A stretch of 64,000 nt of DNA, taken from assembly GCA_964017235.1 (NCBI GenBank), contig OZ024933.1, forward strand, positions 8,001,962-8,065,961. The letters run 5' to 3'. The notes under the pieces were generated by a model. It was not told the DNA's origin. It searched no databases and was given only the letters and a program-made list of their open reading frames with translations. The first letter of the stretch is position 1. Each line of letters begins with the position of its first letter. The translations under genes and the position numbers were made by a program. Of this stretch, positions 11,787-23,600 are shown piece after piece. The DNA comes from Sabellastarte sp. h YS-2021. Its lineage: Eukaryota; Annelida; Polychaeta; Sabellida; Sabellidae.

Positions 11787-12297
11787 ACATGGAAATCAAA
11801 GCTTAATTTTTAATCCCTGTAAAATACTAAATAATTAGGCAATTGTACAAAGATACTCCCCAAATTGTTCCTTATTATATGGGGAATCAACATCTTTGGT
11901 AAACTTGAAATAACTACAGTATCTTCAAAATAGGATAATAAGCAGTATAAAGGGGGTTGGAGCTGATTCTACCACCAACTCTACAGCTCTATCGTCAGCT
12001 GCAATAGTCGGGGATAAAATTACAGGAAAATGGGCAGGAAAAATCTTGATTGGTTTCACCTTCCTGGCAGGACGTAGTGCATCCATGCTTGTCTCTATCT
12101 AGTGACCAACCTGACTTGGGGTCCGGATAGTTTCTAGAAGACTAGAGTGGAAACTACCAAGACAAGCCCTAAACCCCTAAACAGACAAGCTGTACAAAGT
12201 CCCAACAAGCAGTGCTAACAAACAGACAGGACTGGAGAAATATACAGAATCACCACCACCAGACTTGCAGTTGTTATTTCCATTACAAATTTTGATG
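11787..12297. other. Unassigned AT-rich stretch
   Basis: No coding region or RNA gene is recognised between the Ngaro-type element and the inverted-repeat element. Confidence 0.4.
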
Positions 12298-12796
12298 AAT
12301 TTCTGGGAAAAAAGAGGATCAATTGTCGACCAATATAAACAAATCAAAAACTAGGTCAAGGCTAAATATTTGGATCCCATCACGTGACCAGAACATCTAA
12401 AATGGCATTTTTGTCATTTTAATTATAGTATTTAGGTTTTTACTTTAATATTGTATCAATCCATGTTTTTCTAATTATGACGGAAAAGGCCACTTAAAAT
12501 AGAAAATTTCAATAAAATGTTAGTTTTTCTTCAAACAAGCAGAGGGAAATGTGCCTCTGACAATATTTCTCAGGCCTTTAAACTCTAATTTCGAACCTCT
12601 GGGAGAGACCCCTGCAATATTTTGTACATGTGAGCATTTTTTCTACATATTTATTCCAAATAATTTTAAGCCTCTCTGGAAGACCCTATTCTGAACATAA
12701 GGTAAGTTATGGTCATGTGATGGAATCCAAATATTTACTATTGACATAGTTTTATATTTGCTGATTGGTCGATAGTTGATTGTCTGCCCAGAAATT
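12298..12796. mobile_element. Long terminal inverted repeat element (MITE or foldback type)
   Basis: The left arm (about 12298-12393) contains AATTTCTGGG, GTCGACCAAT, AAATATTTGGATCCCATCAC and GTGACCAGAAC. The right arm (about 12706-12796) contains their reverse complements in mirrored order, with scattered mismatches. The arms are about 90-95 bp and the loop about 310 bp. There is no coding capacity. The target duplication is unclear, so the superfamily is not assigned. Confidence 0.7.
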
Positions 12797-13674
12797 TTTC
12801 TGTTGAAATAATCTGGGATTTTATTATTACTTAAGCAAATAAAAATTATTTTCAGGTATCTTAATATTTTACAGTATACATGTGGACCTTTTCTGCCTAA
12901 AAGATTATGATTAAATATACTGTTTTTATCATTCCTAACATAATTGTGATCATATATTTACCTCACTTCATGCTGGAAATGGACTGTCAATGATCATTAC
13001 TCAAGTGACTAAGGTCAAGCCAGTTTTATTATAGGACAAGACTGAAAATGATGAGGACAAGACTTGAAGTGATACGGACAAGAATGAAAGTGTCCAGGAC
13101 AAGTTGGTTTCTAGGTGGCTAGAGCCATGGTCTGGAACAAAAGTCGGAGATGGTCAGGGAGTGTTGATGAAATATCAAACATGTCTGCTTTTTTGCATAC
13201 CCAACACAACAAGCCAGGAAAACTCAACCAGTTCTTACGGACTATGTAAACATTGCTTCCGATTTTGGAAAAAAATCCTTATTAACCAACGAGGCAGCCA
13301 CAGTGGAATACCCCCATTACTATCTGTTTTCTTAGCTTTTGAACTGGCAATGGTAAAGTCATTGTACACCATTTATAACTGTGAATTATAGGTCACACAC
13401 TTATGTGTGTATGTTAAAATAAACCTGTAAAACCTAAATTGATATGTTTTTCATTATTATATCTTAAAAATAAAGAAATGAGAAAAGTCTTTTAACAAAA
13501 CAGAAAATGGAGCTTTAGACTTATTTAATTGGTGCAAAAACTTAAGATAATCACAAAAATCAATAATGAGAAACGACTGTTATTTCTTTTTTTCTTGTTA
13601 AATGTTGGAAAACACCAAAAGGAAAATGGTCATTTTCCGTTTTTTGTTTTCCATTTCATAAATAGGAAAACAGA
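12797..13674. other. Unassigned stretch with a short 21-bp tandem repeat
   Basis: Four diverged units of the pattern GGACAAGACTGAAAGTGAT lie at about 13033-13105. The rest shows no motif that I recognise. A 95-codon open frame at 13104-13391 has no family signature and is probably chance. Confidence 0.4.
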
Positions 13675-13992
13675 TCAATGGAATGCCCGGTAATTGTACC
13701 ATTGTAGGCCTGATGCCATCATGGCTGGAATTGGCTTCTCAGGAAGGACAATACTAGACAACGACTTATTGTCAAAAACTAAGTGAAAGTATCTTCCATA
13801 GAGGTAGTGATAAAGCTTCTTGAAACCACATATAATGGCAAGTGTCTTTTGAAGTTGGCTGTAATTTTTCTCAGCAACTTTCAGGGTCTGGGCAAGAAAG
13901 CACTGGCCTCTCTGACTTGTCTGGTCCTGCATCACATTGTACATGCACTGGTAGCTTAGAATCATAGTGGACCAAAATTCTATCACTGGCAA
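13675..13992 (-). pseudogene. Ty3/gypsy RNase H remnant
   Basis: The frame contains EKNYSQLQKTLAIICGFKK then YLYGRYFHLVFDNKSL. This is the RNase H motif of Ty3/gypsy pol (EKNYSQLEKEALAI, FxLxTDHKPL). The usual catalytic D-H of TDH reads F-D-N here. It ends close to the expected connection to integrase, which is missing. Confidence 0.8.
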
Positions 13993-14265
13993 TTTCTTTT
14001 TGCTCTTTCATGCACATATGACCATTTCTATTTCGTGTTATCACTGGTCAAGTGATAGAGTCTCTGTAGAATCTGAGAAACATTGGGGGCATAATGATGG
14101 TAATAATTGATGAGCCCTAACAGACTATGCAGTTCTTTCACATTCTTTGGTCTCAGTGCTTCAAGGATTGCTTTGATTTTGTCCTCTTCTTGTTGTATCT
14201 CTTTTGCTGTTATGTGGTGACCACAGAAAATAACAGTAGGTTACAGGAAACTGCATGTGTCAGCA

Positions 14266-14860
14266 TTAACCTTGAGCACAAACTCTTCTAACCTTTGTGA
14301 ACACTTGTGAAAGTGTTTGTAGATGTTCATAATCATCGGCACCTGTAATGCAAATATCATCCTGGTTCACGATAACATTAGGTATTCCATTAAGTACAAT
14401 CCAAATGCTCTTCTGCCATTTGGCACTGGCATCAGTTACTTCCATTGGCAATTTGTTGTAGACATAAAGATATTTACTAGTTGAAAGGGACCAATAATTT
14501 CTGTTCTCTGGATCTACATTCACGCAATGATATGCCTTAGTAATATTTATCTTGGAAAATTTTTCACAATTAAATGATGCACAAAGATCTTGAATTTTTG
14601 GCAATGGGTATTGCTCTGTGTTCCCTTAAAGTCTGCACAAATTTTTACATCACAGTTCTTCTTGGGCCCAGCAACTATGGTGATGCCCATTCAGAATGTG
14701 TATTTTTTATATGATCCCTTGACTTTCTAATCTGTCCAATTCCTCACTGGTTTTCTCTCTCAGAGAAAAGGGTATAGCCCTAGCTTTGACAAACTTTGTA
14801 CGGTATTTGGTTTCAGTGTAAACCTGGCTGTGATGCGTCTTAAATTTCTGACACCTGGAG
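14266..14860 (-). pseudogene. Ty3/gypsy reverse transcriptase remnant
   Basis: The minus-strand frame has KINITKAYHCVNVDPENRNY, corresponding to the D-containing motif of Ty3 RT (LDLxxAYHQ), then a YNKLPMEV block (usually FxxLPFGV). The catalytic box reads VNQDDI instead of Y/VxDDI. Upstream sequence to about 14860 continues the RT start in a shifted frame. Substitutions in key positions and frame breaks show that it is dead. Confidence 0.8.
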
Positions 14861-15439
14861 AAAAGAGCATTTTCTGTTTGTTGATGTGTCTCTATACATC
14901 CCCATTTATCCTGTTCCTATTTGCGTGCACTGATGATTTATTTTGTTGATTTATTGCATCAGCAACAAGCAAAGCTTTCACCTCAGCTCAGTTGACTTGT
15001 ACTTATTTAACCAGTCTCTGCCAAGCAGGCTAATTTCTACAATAAACAGTGGTACTTTCCTCTTTTGTTCATTAATTTTGACAGTTGCTATAAACTATCC
15101 CACTGGCGTCAAAAGTTGCCCTGCGTAAGTTTTGATCATCATGCCTGTCTCTTGTAGGTGCACATGGGTTTTTTCTCACTGAACCCTGACATCAGCATTA
15201 TGCTGTGTGCACTTACATTATCAAGCTGCATCTTGACTTGTTTTGCATTAATTCTTGGCATGACACACATTTCATCATGACACTTCTCTTGCACTTTATT
15301 TATCTCTGAAATACTGTATATATCATCAGAAGAACTGATACATTGTTCTTCCTCATCAAACTTCTGGAGTTTCCTTGGCTGTGTCTTTGGCGTAGCATCC
15401 GATCTTTTTAGATGTCAACACATGCCTGTCCCTGGACTC

Positions 15440-15522
15440 TCCCTTCTTGGTCTCAAGCGCATTAGATGATTTGTATCAATTTTGCGCTATATAAATCCTA
15501 CTATTATTATTATTATTATTTT
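15440..15522 (+). mobile_element. Short SINE-like tail ending in (ATT)n
   Basis: The word GCGCTATATAAATC (15484-15497), followed by an (ATT)n microsatellite (15503-15520), resembles a tail shared by many short interspersed elements of marine invertebrates. It interrupts the gypsy gag region. The 5' limit is uncertain and no tRNA-like head is visible. Confidence 0.5.
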
Positions 15523-16262
15523 GTGTAGTTTCTTCTTCTTTAAGCAAGCTCATTCGATATGATCTGTAAGTAAACAGAAGGTGCACCCTGTGTTGATGTA
15601 GCAACAAGAGCTACTGTCATGGTCTGATCCAGTTTTCCCATATTTTTGGTTTGATTTTCATGGGCGGGGGGCGACAATGATTGCTGTTCATAGCATAAAC
15701 CCCTTCACTGGCATTGAGCTTTTCTGTTTTACTGTGGGCCTACTCACAACCTGCAGCAATTTCCGCTACTCTATTTAAAGTTAGGGTGTGTTTTGACAGC
15801 AACTTCTTCTGGATATTGTTGTTGGACAGTCCAACAATGAATCTATTAAATACATTTTCATTCAATGTGTTGCCTTCATATCCTCATTGAACGCTTAACT
15901 GGTTGAGAGCTGTACTTACTATACTTTCATGATCATGTTGTACTCGCATATGGAAACAATACCTATCTGTAATTTAAAGAGGGTTACAGTTGAAAATCTT
16001 TCTCTAATTGTGCAATGAGTTCATCATATTGCTTTCCATGTGGTTTCCTGGGAGCAACAAGATCCTTTAGGAGCTTGTAGGTTTTTCTACCTATCAACAA
16101 AAGTATTACTGGGAGTTTCTTTTCTGCACTGACATCATTGACCTAAAAAATGAGTAAGTCTTTCCGAGTGACTCTCCCAATCATCCATGACCTCGTCAAA
16201 TAGATCCATTTGCCTAAGTTGACTTAAATACTTTATTCCAGTTGCATCTTCCTCTCCCATCC

Positions 16263-17584
16263 TTTAGCAATTATTGTGCTAAACACAGAAATGTTTTAGA
16301 GTAACACACAATCATAAAACAAAAGGAGATATCCAGGATCACAAGCAAAACATTAGTATAACTTTGGTTTATCCTCGTCGCCATTGTAGTGTCGATCTAT
16401 TTCACCTCTGAATACATTTTTGAAAGCTGTTACATACTTAGGGACTGTCGCAAACATTACTAAGATTTTCAAAAATTAAAATTAGCTCTGCTCACTTGCT
16501 TACTTGTTAACTGGAACATAAAATCAGTTTTTTGCTGATAAAGAAATGTGCTATTACCTTTTTATTCCGTTGGGTCAATTTTTTAAGATTTACATACAAA
16601 ATTACTGATTAATGAAATTACTGCATAGTTTTTGCATAAACCATTCTGTAATGGATGTGTGCACATAATATATTTTGTACACTATTTTATTTAATATTTG
16701 TAGAGTGCACAAATATATTGGTAGCATGTGTTTTTGGATGACTGTCACTTAAACATACACACGTGTACTCGGTGCTATTTCTAACATTAATTTTGTTAAT
16801 TGACCAAATATTGTTATAGTTATTCTGTGTTGCTGCACTTTCTGAGCGAATACTTGTTTTTATGGACCACACTACTTGGAAAACTCATAAATTAGAGTTT
16901 GTAAATATTTTTTTTCAAATGAATTCAGTTATTTATTCAGTGTTCCTAAAATTGTTCCCTATCGAGCTGAGTAAATAATGTTATAATTATTGGACCAATT
17001 TGGAAAAACTTAATAAATTTATTTGATGATATTAACATCATATAGAAGACAAATATAACTGTTATCAAATTAAATATTTCGCAAACAACTTTTTGCTTGT
17101 TAATATATTCAGGAATGCCATGAAATATATACACATCATAATATGTGTTTATTACAAATGTTTTCAAAAGGTTATGACTATTCATCTGGTGCTAAAACAA
17201 GTTATTTTTCCCACTTTCAAATTTACTGAACTTAAACCAGTAAGATAATATGGTAGAGCACATGCACCTTACAAAGTTTTCTAACCATTTAAATGTTTAA
17301 TGTATGTTCACTTAATATTCTGCAAAAGATTTATCAAGATTTATTGAATTTAAACATTTTACTGTAAGATATGTCTGAGGACACAAGGAAGAGATAAACA
17401 GTCATGGTGGCCTTTGTGTCAACACAATCTGATAGCCAAATTACTGCTGGGGAAAGTTTCGAGTGGTAGTGTAGATTTAAAACATCCTCATTTTGTATAT
17501 TTCCATGTAGATTAGATACATAATCCTAGATTAAAGTTAGTAGTGCAGAAGGATTATTAGACTACGAAGAAGAATAAGCATAAG
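16263..17584. other. Region upstream of the receptor gene
   Basis: AT-rich, with no recognised coding region. The last 200 bp would hold the 5' untranslated region and promoter of the receptor if the 17585 start is right. No unambiguous TATA or initiator was seen. Confidence 0.4.
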
Positions 17585-17603
17585 ATGAAGAAAATATTTG
17601 TAG
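17585..17603 (+). CDS. Exon 1: start codon and first half of signal peptide
   Basis: Encodes MKKIFV up to a phase-1 junction. The donor TAG|GTGAGT is near-consensus. Joined to exon 2 it gives MKKIFVVAVFLDLWLLQTAS, a textbook signal peptide with A at the likely cleavage site. A leader split by a phase-1 intron is common in Ig superfamily genes. The alternative is a start at 18441 or 18465, read straight into exon 2. Confidence 0.6.
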
Positions 17604-20600
17604 GTGAGTTAAAACACCAGAAATGATCTTAAAATAATATAGACTCAGTCACTAATTTTTGATAAATTTCCAAAATTTATAATTACTATCATAAATTTTT
17701 GTCACAATAAATCATGGCAGCTCAATGCTTTTATGTGTAAAAGTATGATACTACCTTGAGAGCTTGTACATGTTTGTTGTTGATTACTTCAGCATCAGGT
17801 TTTATACTTCAGCATCAAGGTCTAGTTTTATGAAGGAATCTGATAAAAGAGAATTTGATTGTGAGAACCCAAGTTTTGTTTGATGCTTAAAGTTGGATAT
17901 GCATAGCATTGTGATAACTTTCTTGTTTCAGTTAATGAACATTTACTTTTATGACTCCTCCACATGCTATTTATGTGTGGCTCACTTAAATAATTTTGCA
18001 TGACAATACAAATAAGAATAATCAACAAACAAATACCATATTCATGGGTAAAGCAGTTTTTGCAAAACAAATACATGTAACAATCCGTCGCAACCTACTA
18101 CGACACTGTGGCACCAAGAAAAGACACTTTCAAACAACCAAACCTTAATTTCATAAGAAGTGAACACTTGCTTGTGTTAACTTTGATAACTTACATTTTC
18201 TTTCTTTGGTTATCACTTAGTATTTGGGGAAATCACATGGCATCAGTACTAGTATTATTTTTATCTATCTTCACTTGTTTGTAGAAAGACTCCACATGTT
18301 TAAAATACATTTAAGATGAGGCATTCCGTAGGATCAACACTATTCAAAACTTTTAAAGATTCTGATTGAGCCAGAAAGGAATTAAATTAGATTACTCTTG
18401 AAGTGTCATTTAAAGAAATTGTAAGTTTATTATCCTACTGGTGGAATATTGTGACATAAGATTTATGAATTATTTTGCAGTTGCTGTCTTTTTGGACTTG
18501 TGGCTACTGCAGACAGCATCTGCCATAGAGATTCATAATGACATAAATGCTATAGTTTACATTGACAATGGGACAGAGTCTGCAGATCTGTCATGTGGTA
18601 AAGTACCTGAGAATGCAACTGCAATCGAGTGGTTTCTGCAAAACTCTGAAGAATGGGAAATGATATTGAAATTCAAACACATGACACCTGGTTCAGTTCC
18701 ACAAAACATTGTCACCTACAAAAGAGACAAGTATGGTATCACTGATTCTGTGCATACCTCCCTTGTCATTAAAAATATTGACATATCTGATATTGGCTTA
18801 TTCCAGTGTATCACAAAAGGGACAGATATGGCCTATACCTACACTACTTTATTGAAGGTCGTAGGTAAGTTTCTACTCCAATATTATATATAATGGAATT
18901 AACACAGCACTATATCTGAAAACTTACTAAAAACTTTATTTTTTTATTTATGCCTATAAGTAAATTACTATTTATGAATTATCTAAAATATCAATCTCGC
19001 ATCTATAATCTTACATTTTACATCAACAGTGATAGTAAACACAATCTCATTTATTTGATTTCTGAGTCCTAGTGGCTGGTAATACAGAGTCTTGTCAGTG
19101 TAGAAATATTCTGAATAGCATAGATGTTTTGCAGGTTTAGCATCCAATCACAGGTTGTCATATCTGTATGGGTTTAATTCCCACAAAAAACAATGTCACA
19201 TTTCATCCTATTTATTAACAGGTATAAAACAAGTTTGATGTTTGACAGTGCATATTGCTGTTTCCATATTTACACCATTATAAATCAATTCCAGTATTCC
19301 AATGGTCTTTTGAGTGTCAGTAGAAACACTGGCATATCTATCTACCTATCCCCTTCATGATTTCAATAATACAAAGCCAGGGTTGGTAGTTTTTACATGA
19401 TGGGAAAGCTGCCCAAACACTAACTCCTGTTTCTCATCCTGGACTTCGGTCCAGACAATGTTGGAGCTAGCAGAACAGGTATGGAGAAATATAAACACAC
19501 GGGTCACAATGTCTGCGCCAAAAACCTTAGAAACACGCCCAACCTTGTAGGTTTTAATTTATTATTTTGGTGTTCCTTTCAATGTTTACTTCATTTTATT
19601 CATAACTAGGGTTTTATTAGTGTTTTTATTTTTATATTAGTGTTTTGTTATGGGGCTTAGAAATTTTGATTTTTAATTGTCAAACTATTTCTGGAAAGAA
19701 TCTGTGTGGGTTAGTTCTGAGAATAACCTTTCTTCAGTTTCTGATATAAACCAGTCTACTGTTTTGATGTAGCATTAGTGTCTTTTCAGTGTCTTTTATT
19801 ACAGTTCTGTATATTGCATCTATGTCCAGTTTGGCTATTATTCTGGTTATGTAGAGCTGGATGAAAAGAGTGTTGAGTGTCTTTCCAATAATGTGGAAAT
19901 CCACTAGAATGTTTTCACTTAGCTTAAAGTTTGTCTCTAGGAAACCAAAATCAATAAAACTGCTGCTGCAAGGATGGAGAGGGGCGAGTCTGTCCAAACA
20001 TTTTATAGTGTGAAGCAGGCTGTTGCTGGATGAAAGTTTATATAACCCTCAGCATCAGTGGATATTGTTTACCTATTAGGCTTCAGCCAAACATTCATAA
20101 TGCTGAAGCAACTAGCTGAAGCTGAAATTTCTGCTACTTTAGATTATCTTGTGGCCCAGTGTTAACTCTTGATGCCTGTCAACTTCTAAACCGTGTTCCC
20201 CCTTTTCTGTGCTTTGTCTTTTTGAAGTCCCATTTTCAATGAAAGTTATATCTAAATTATGTCCTCCTTATATATAATTAAAACACACCATCGTATCAAT
20301 TGCAGCCTTGCTGACCTATATCCTACCTATTCTCTTGTTCATTAGAAGCTAAAAATATTAAGTGAAATAAAAACCTCAGCTATGCATAAATAATACTAAA
20401 TGTCCTACTCCCACATTCTTTTCAAATTGATTATAACCTTTCACACAAAAGTAGGGTTAGTAGGCTCGCCTACATCATGTAAACTAAACCAATAAATACT
20501 ATAATAAGATAAAAAGTTATGTTCCACAATAGGCATAAAGACTACCTCACACCAACTGGAAGTTGAACACTTGGGTAACTATAGCTAAACTGTTGTTTTT

Positions 20601-23600
20601 CCCCAAACCTAAGACAAAACTACTCATAGATAATCAAGCATGCAATGTCACTTTTGAATTTAATCACTAGTAAAAAATTCAAAGAAATCTGTGGTGATCC
20701 GAATTGTACAAAAATACTCTATACAAATATGCTCTCTTTGAATCTGGATCACATTTTGAATCATATATAAATCTGAATTGATTAGGATTGGTCTGGATTG
20801 GACTGGAGTTTTTCAACCCCAAATTACTCAAACGTACAGGGAGGCCAAAGTTTGATTCATAGCTTCATGTATTCTGATGAAAAAATATTAACTGAAGCTT
20901 CTCATTCACACATATATTTGTGTTACTTTATTTTTAGTACTTACTTACTTTAGTGAGAGTTACACAGGAATTCCACACTGTATCAACACTGTTCTTGTCT
21001 GTAACATCCTAGTCGCCAAAAGCTGTGGTTAAACTAAACACAATAAATGTTTGTCTTACTTTATTTCCTCCATAAAACAAAATGACTGTCACTTTCAGCA
21101 TGGCTAAAAAGTACTGAAATTCGATTAATCCCAGCAATGTTATCCACTACATAACAGTTGGTGACAAACAAATCCACTTTGTGTTTTCTGTGCATAAATT
21201 CTTTCTCATATTCCATTTGTATGTTTACAGAGATTTTTTTGAATGTATAATCATGATTTCAGCAAATGCTACAACAATCAACATGACAACGGTTCCTAAT
21301 CGATATGTTGAAGAAGGTTTAGTAGTAGAGTATGTGTGTGAGACAGACTATGCCTACTGTACTGACCCTCCTGTTGTCCTGTGGTTTGTTGGTGATGACT
21401 CTGTGAATGCAAGTAGTGTACACCTAAATGATACTGACTCTTTGTGGGGGAATTATAGGCAGATGACTATAAGCACAATGACACTCATGGCAAAAAGGAT
21501 GTTGAATAATAAGCAAGTTAAATGTGTCTTGAGTAATGATGACACAAAACTGAGTGAACATAATCTCAATATAAAGTGTAAGTATATATGACACAGAGAT
21601 AACAAACATTACCCTTGGAAATTTTTTAAACTAAGAGTCATATTTAGAAACAGCTAATTAGTTCTGGTTGTGCAAGTAAAGTTTATGAGCAGTTTTTTGG
21701 TAAAAATACTTATATTTCACACAATCATTGTTCATATTTCACTCCTTGGTTTGTCTTGCGAGATTCTCCTAACTTGCCAAATGAACTACCATTAAATTTG
21801 GTTTCATTCTTTGTTATAATACTATGTCAGCTTGTACTACACATCATTAAATAAGAACTCTTTAGAACTCATAAAGGTGTCTTTTCTGTTATACCAGTTA
21901 AGCCAATTGAACTGGATATAAATATAGGGAAGACAGTGAAGGAAGGCACTTATAAATCGGTAGAATGTAAAGCCAGCAATGCAAATCCTTCTTCTTCAGT
22001 GGATATGGAATTTTTAATTGATGAGAAGAAACAAAAGTACCAAAAACGCCAAGAAACTGTGATACCTGGTCCTCACAATGGTACGCGTAACACATTCACA
22101 TTCATCTTCACAACAACCAGAAGTCAGAATGAGAAGCCTGCAAAATGCAAACTGCAGTGGGATGGGAAGTATATCAAAATGGTTGCAGAAGACATTCTAA
22201 ATATTACATGTAAGCAACAATGTCTGGATGACAGATTACAACTTGATTTTTAGCTCAGATTTGGTAATATTCCATAGTTTATTAGCAAAAGAATAATGTC
22301 AACTGGTTTATATAAAACAGTATTGAAAGAAGTTTTGTGATTGATATGGATCTAACCATTGAAAGCCTTGTTAAAATCTATCAAATTTTGTTCTTTATAC
22401 TTAAGATCAACTGCATTTACTGACATCAAAGCAATAAGCTAGCTAAATATATAAGTCACTTTCAGTTGGTACATTTTCAGTATTTTATTGCTCAGATCCA
22501 CCTGCAATAAGTGTAGAAGGTACAACTAAGCCTGCTGTGGAGTACACAAAAAGAAACATAACATGTAACACTAGAAGTGGAAACCCATCTGATCCAAAGA
22601 GCTATTACTATGAATGGATGTACAAGCTCACTTATGGAGACTCAAATACATTTAATGCGCTTTCATCTGGTATGTTTAGTTGGATAGATCATTGGAAAAA
22701 ACTCAGATTTTGTAGGAAATTACACTTTCCAGCAGTGAAGATATGGAATAAATCAAATTTTATCTGAATATAATATAAAGCTAATAGTGTGATAGATAGG
22801 AAACAGGCTTCAAATACTCCTTAGATGTGACCAGTGCATGCATGCTGCATTGCTGCATTGTCCCCATGGGTCATTTCCGCATACATGTTCAATTAAAGGC
22901 TTACATGCAACAATAAGCACATATATAAAATACCCCACTATTTTCTTTGACCATTAAAAACAAGGAATTTCTATAATCCAGTAATTTTAAAGAAAGTGTG
23001 ACATGTGAATAGGTGGGTGTACATAAGAAAACAAAACTAATCTGCTTTAAATGAGTATTACAAATGAAGGAGATATTTAACCAGATTTAGTTATGGTCAA
23101 GTTTTTATTCTGAAATCTTTACCACCTGTTGTACATACTTGTGTACATTTTCTATTTTGTTTATTTATCAATTTAAACCAATTAACATGATTCCACAAAG
23201 AGAGACATATTTACAATTGTCCTCTTATTTGCTTCACTGTGCTTAATCTCTAACATGATAGTGTCAAATAGGTTGTGCATGTTTAATGGATGGAGAGAAA
23301 ACTTCGGTGAAAGGAAAATAATTTATACAATATTTCGGTACAATGGTTTCATATGAAGACCTGCCCCTATGAAAGACTGTTTTTAGCATTTCCCTTTGGT
23401 TTCCCTTTTCACAAGTTTTACTGTACAGTTAGGTTGTATGGTAATAATTCCTTCAATAATTTTCAACCAAGTGTATATTTTTCAAAGTTATTATGTTTTA
23501 GGAATTTCTGTTATAAATACTGGAAAAACATTAGTGCTAAATAATCTTGGCTATAAAGAGATGGCAGGAACCTACAGGTGCACTGTTACAAGTATTGGCG

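Larger units (their letters stand above)
4605..11790 (+). mobile_element. Ngaro-type retrotransposon with split direct repeats (copy 2), interrupted by a LINE
   Basis: The element runs 5' repeat A1 (4605-4818), gag, RT/RNase H, tyrosine recombinase, B1 (about 10616-11050), A2 (11051-11261), then a B2 remnant (about 11722-11786). This A1-ORFs-B1-A2-B2 layout is characteristic of Ngaro elements, as opposed to DIRS1 elements with inverted termini. A1 and A2 are clearly homologous but diverged, so the copy is old. Pol carries frameshifts, and a 5'-truncated LINE lies inside the reverse transcriptase. The outer boundaries are approximate, mainly on the B2 side, where only about 65 bp still aligns. 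Confidence 0.8.
13675..16262 (-). mobile_element. Degenerate Ty3/gypsy retrotransposon internal region
   Basis: Reading the minus strand from 16262 down gives gag, a zinc knuckle, protease-linker sequence, RT and RNase H in the canonical Ty3/gypsy order. Gag begins with WESHSERLTHFLGQ-like sequence near 16180. The knuckle near 15545-15600 fits C-x2-C-x4-H-x4-C but contains a stop codon. The RT N-terminal part carries KARAIPFSLREKTSEELDRL at about 14725-14785. There are many stops and frameshifts. No integrase or LTRs were found, so both ends are lost. Confidence 0.8.

Noticed and set aside
18441-18480. Start codon at 18441 or 18465 reading straight into the first Ig exon
   Set aside because: It gives a usable but weaker leader, and the sequence before 18481 ends in a clear acceptor. 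Joining the 17585 exon gives a cleaner signal peptide in the phase used by all other junctions. Kept as the alternative.
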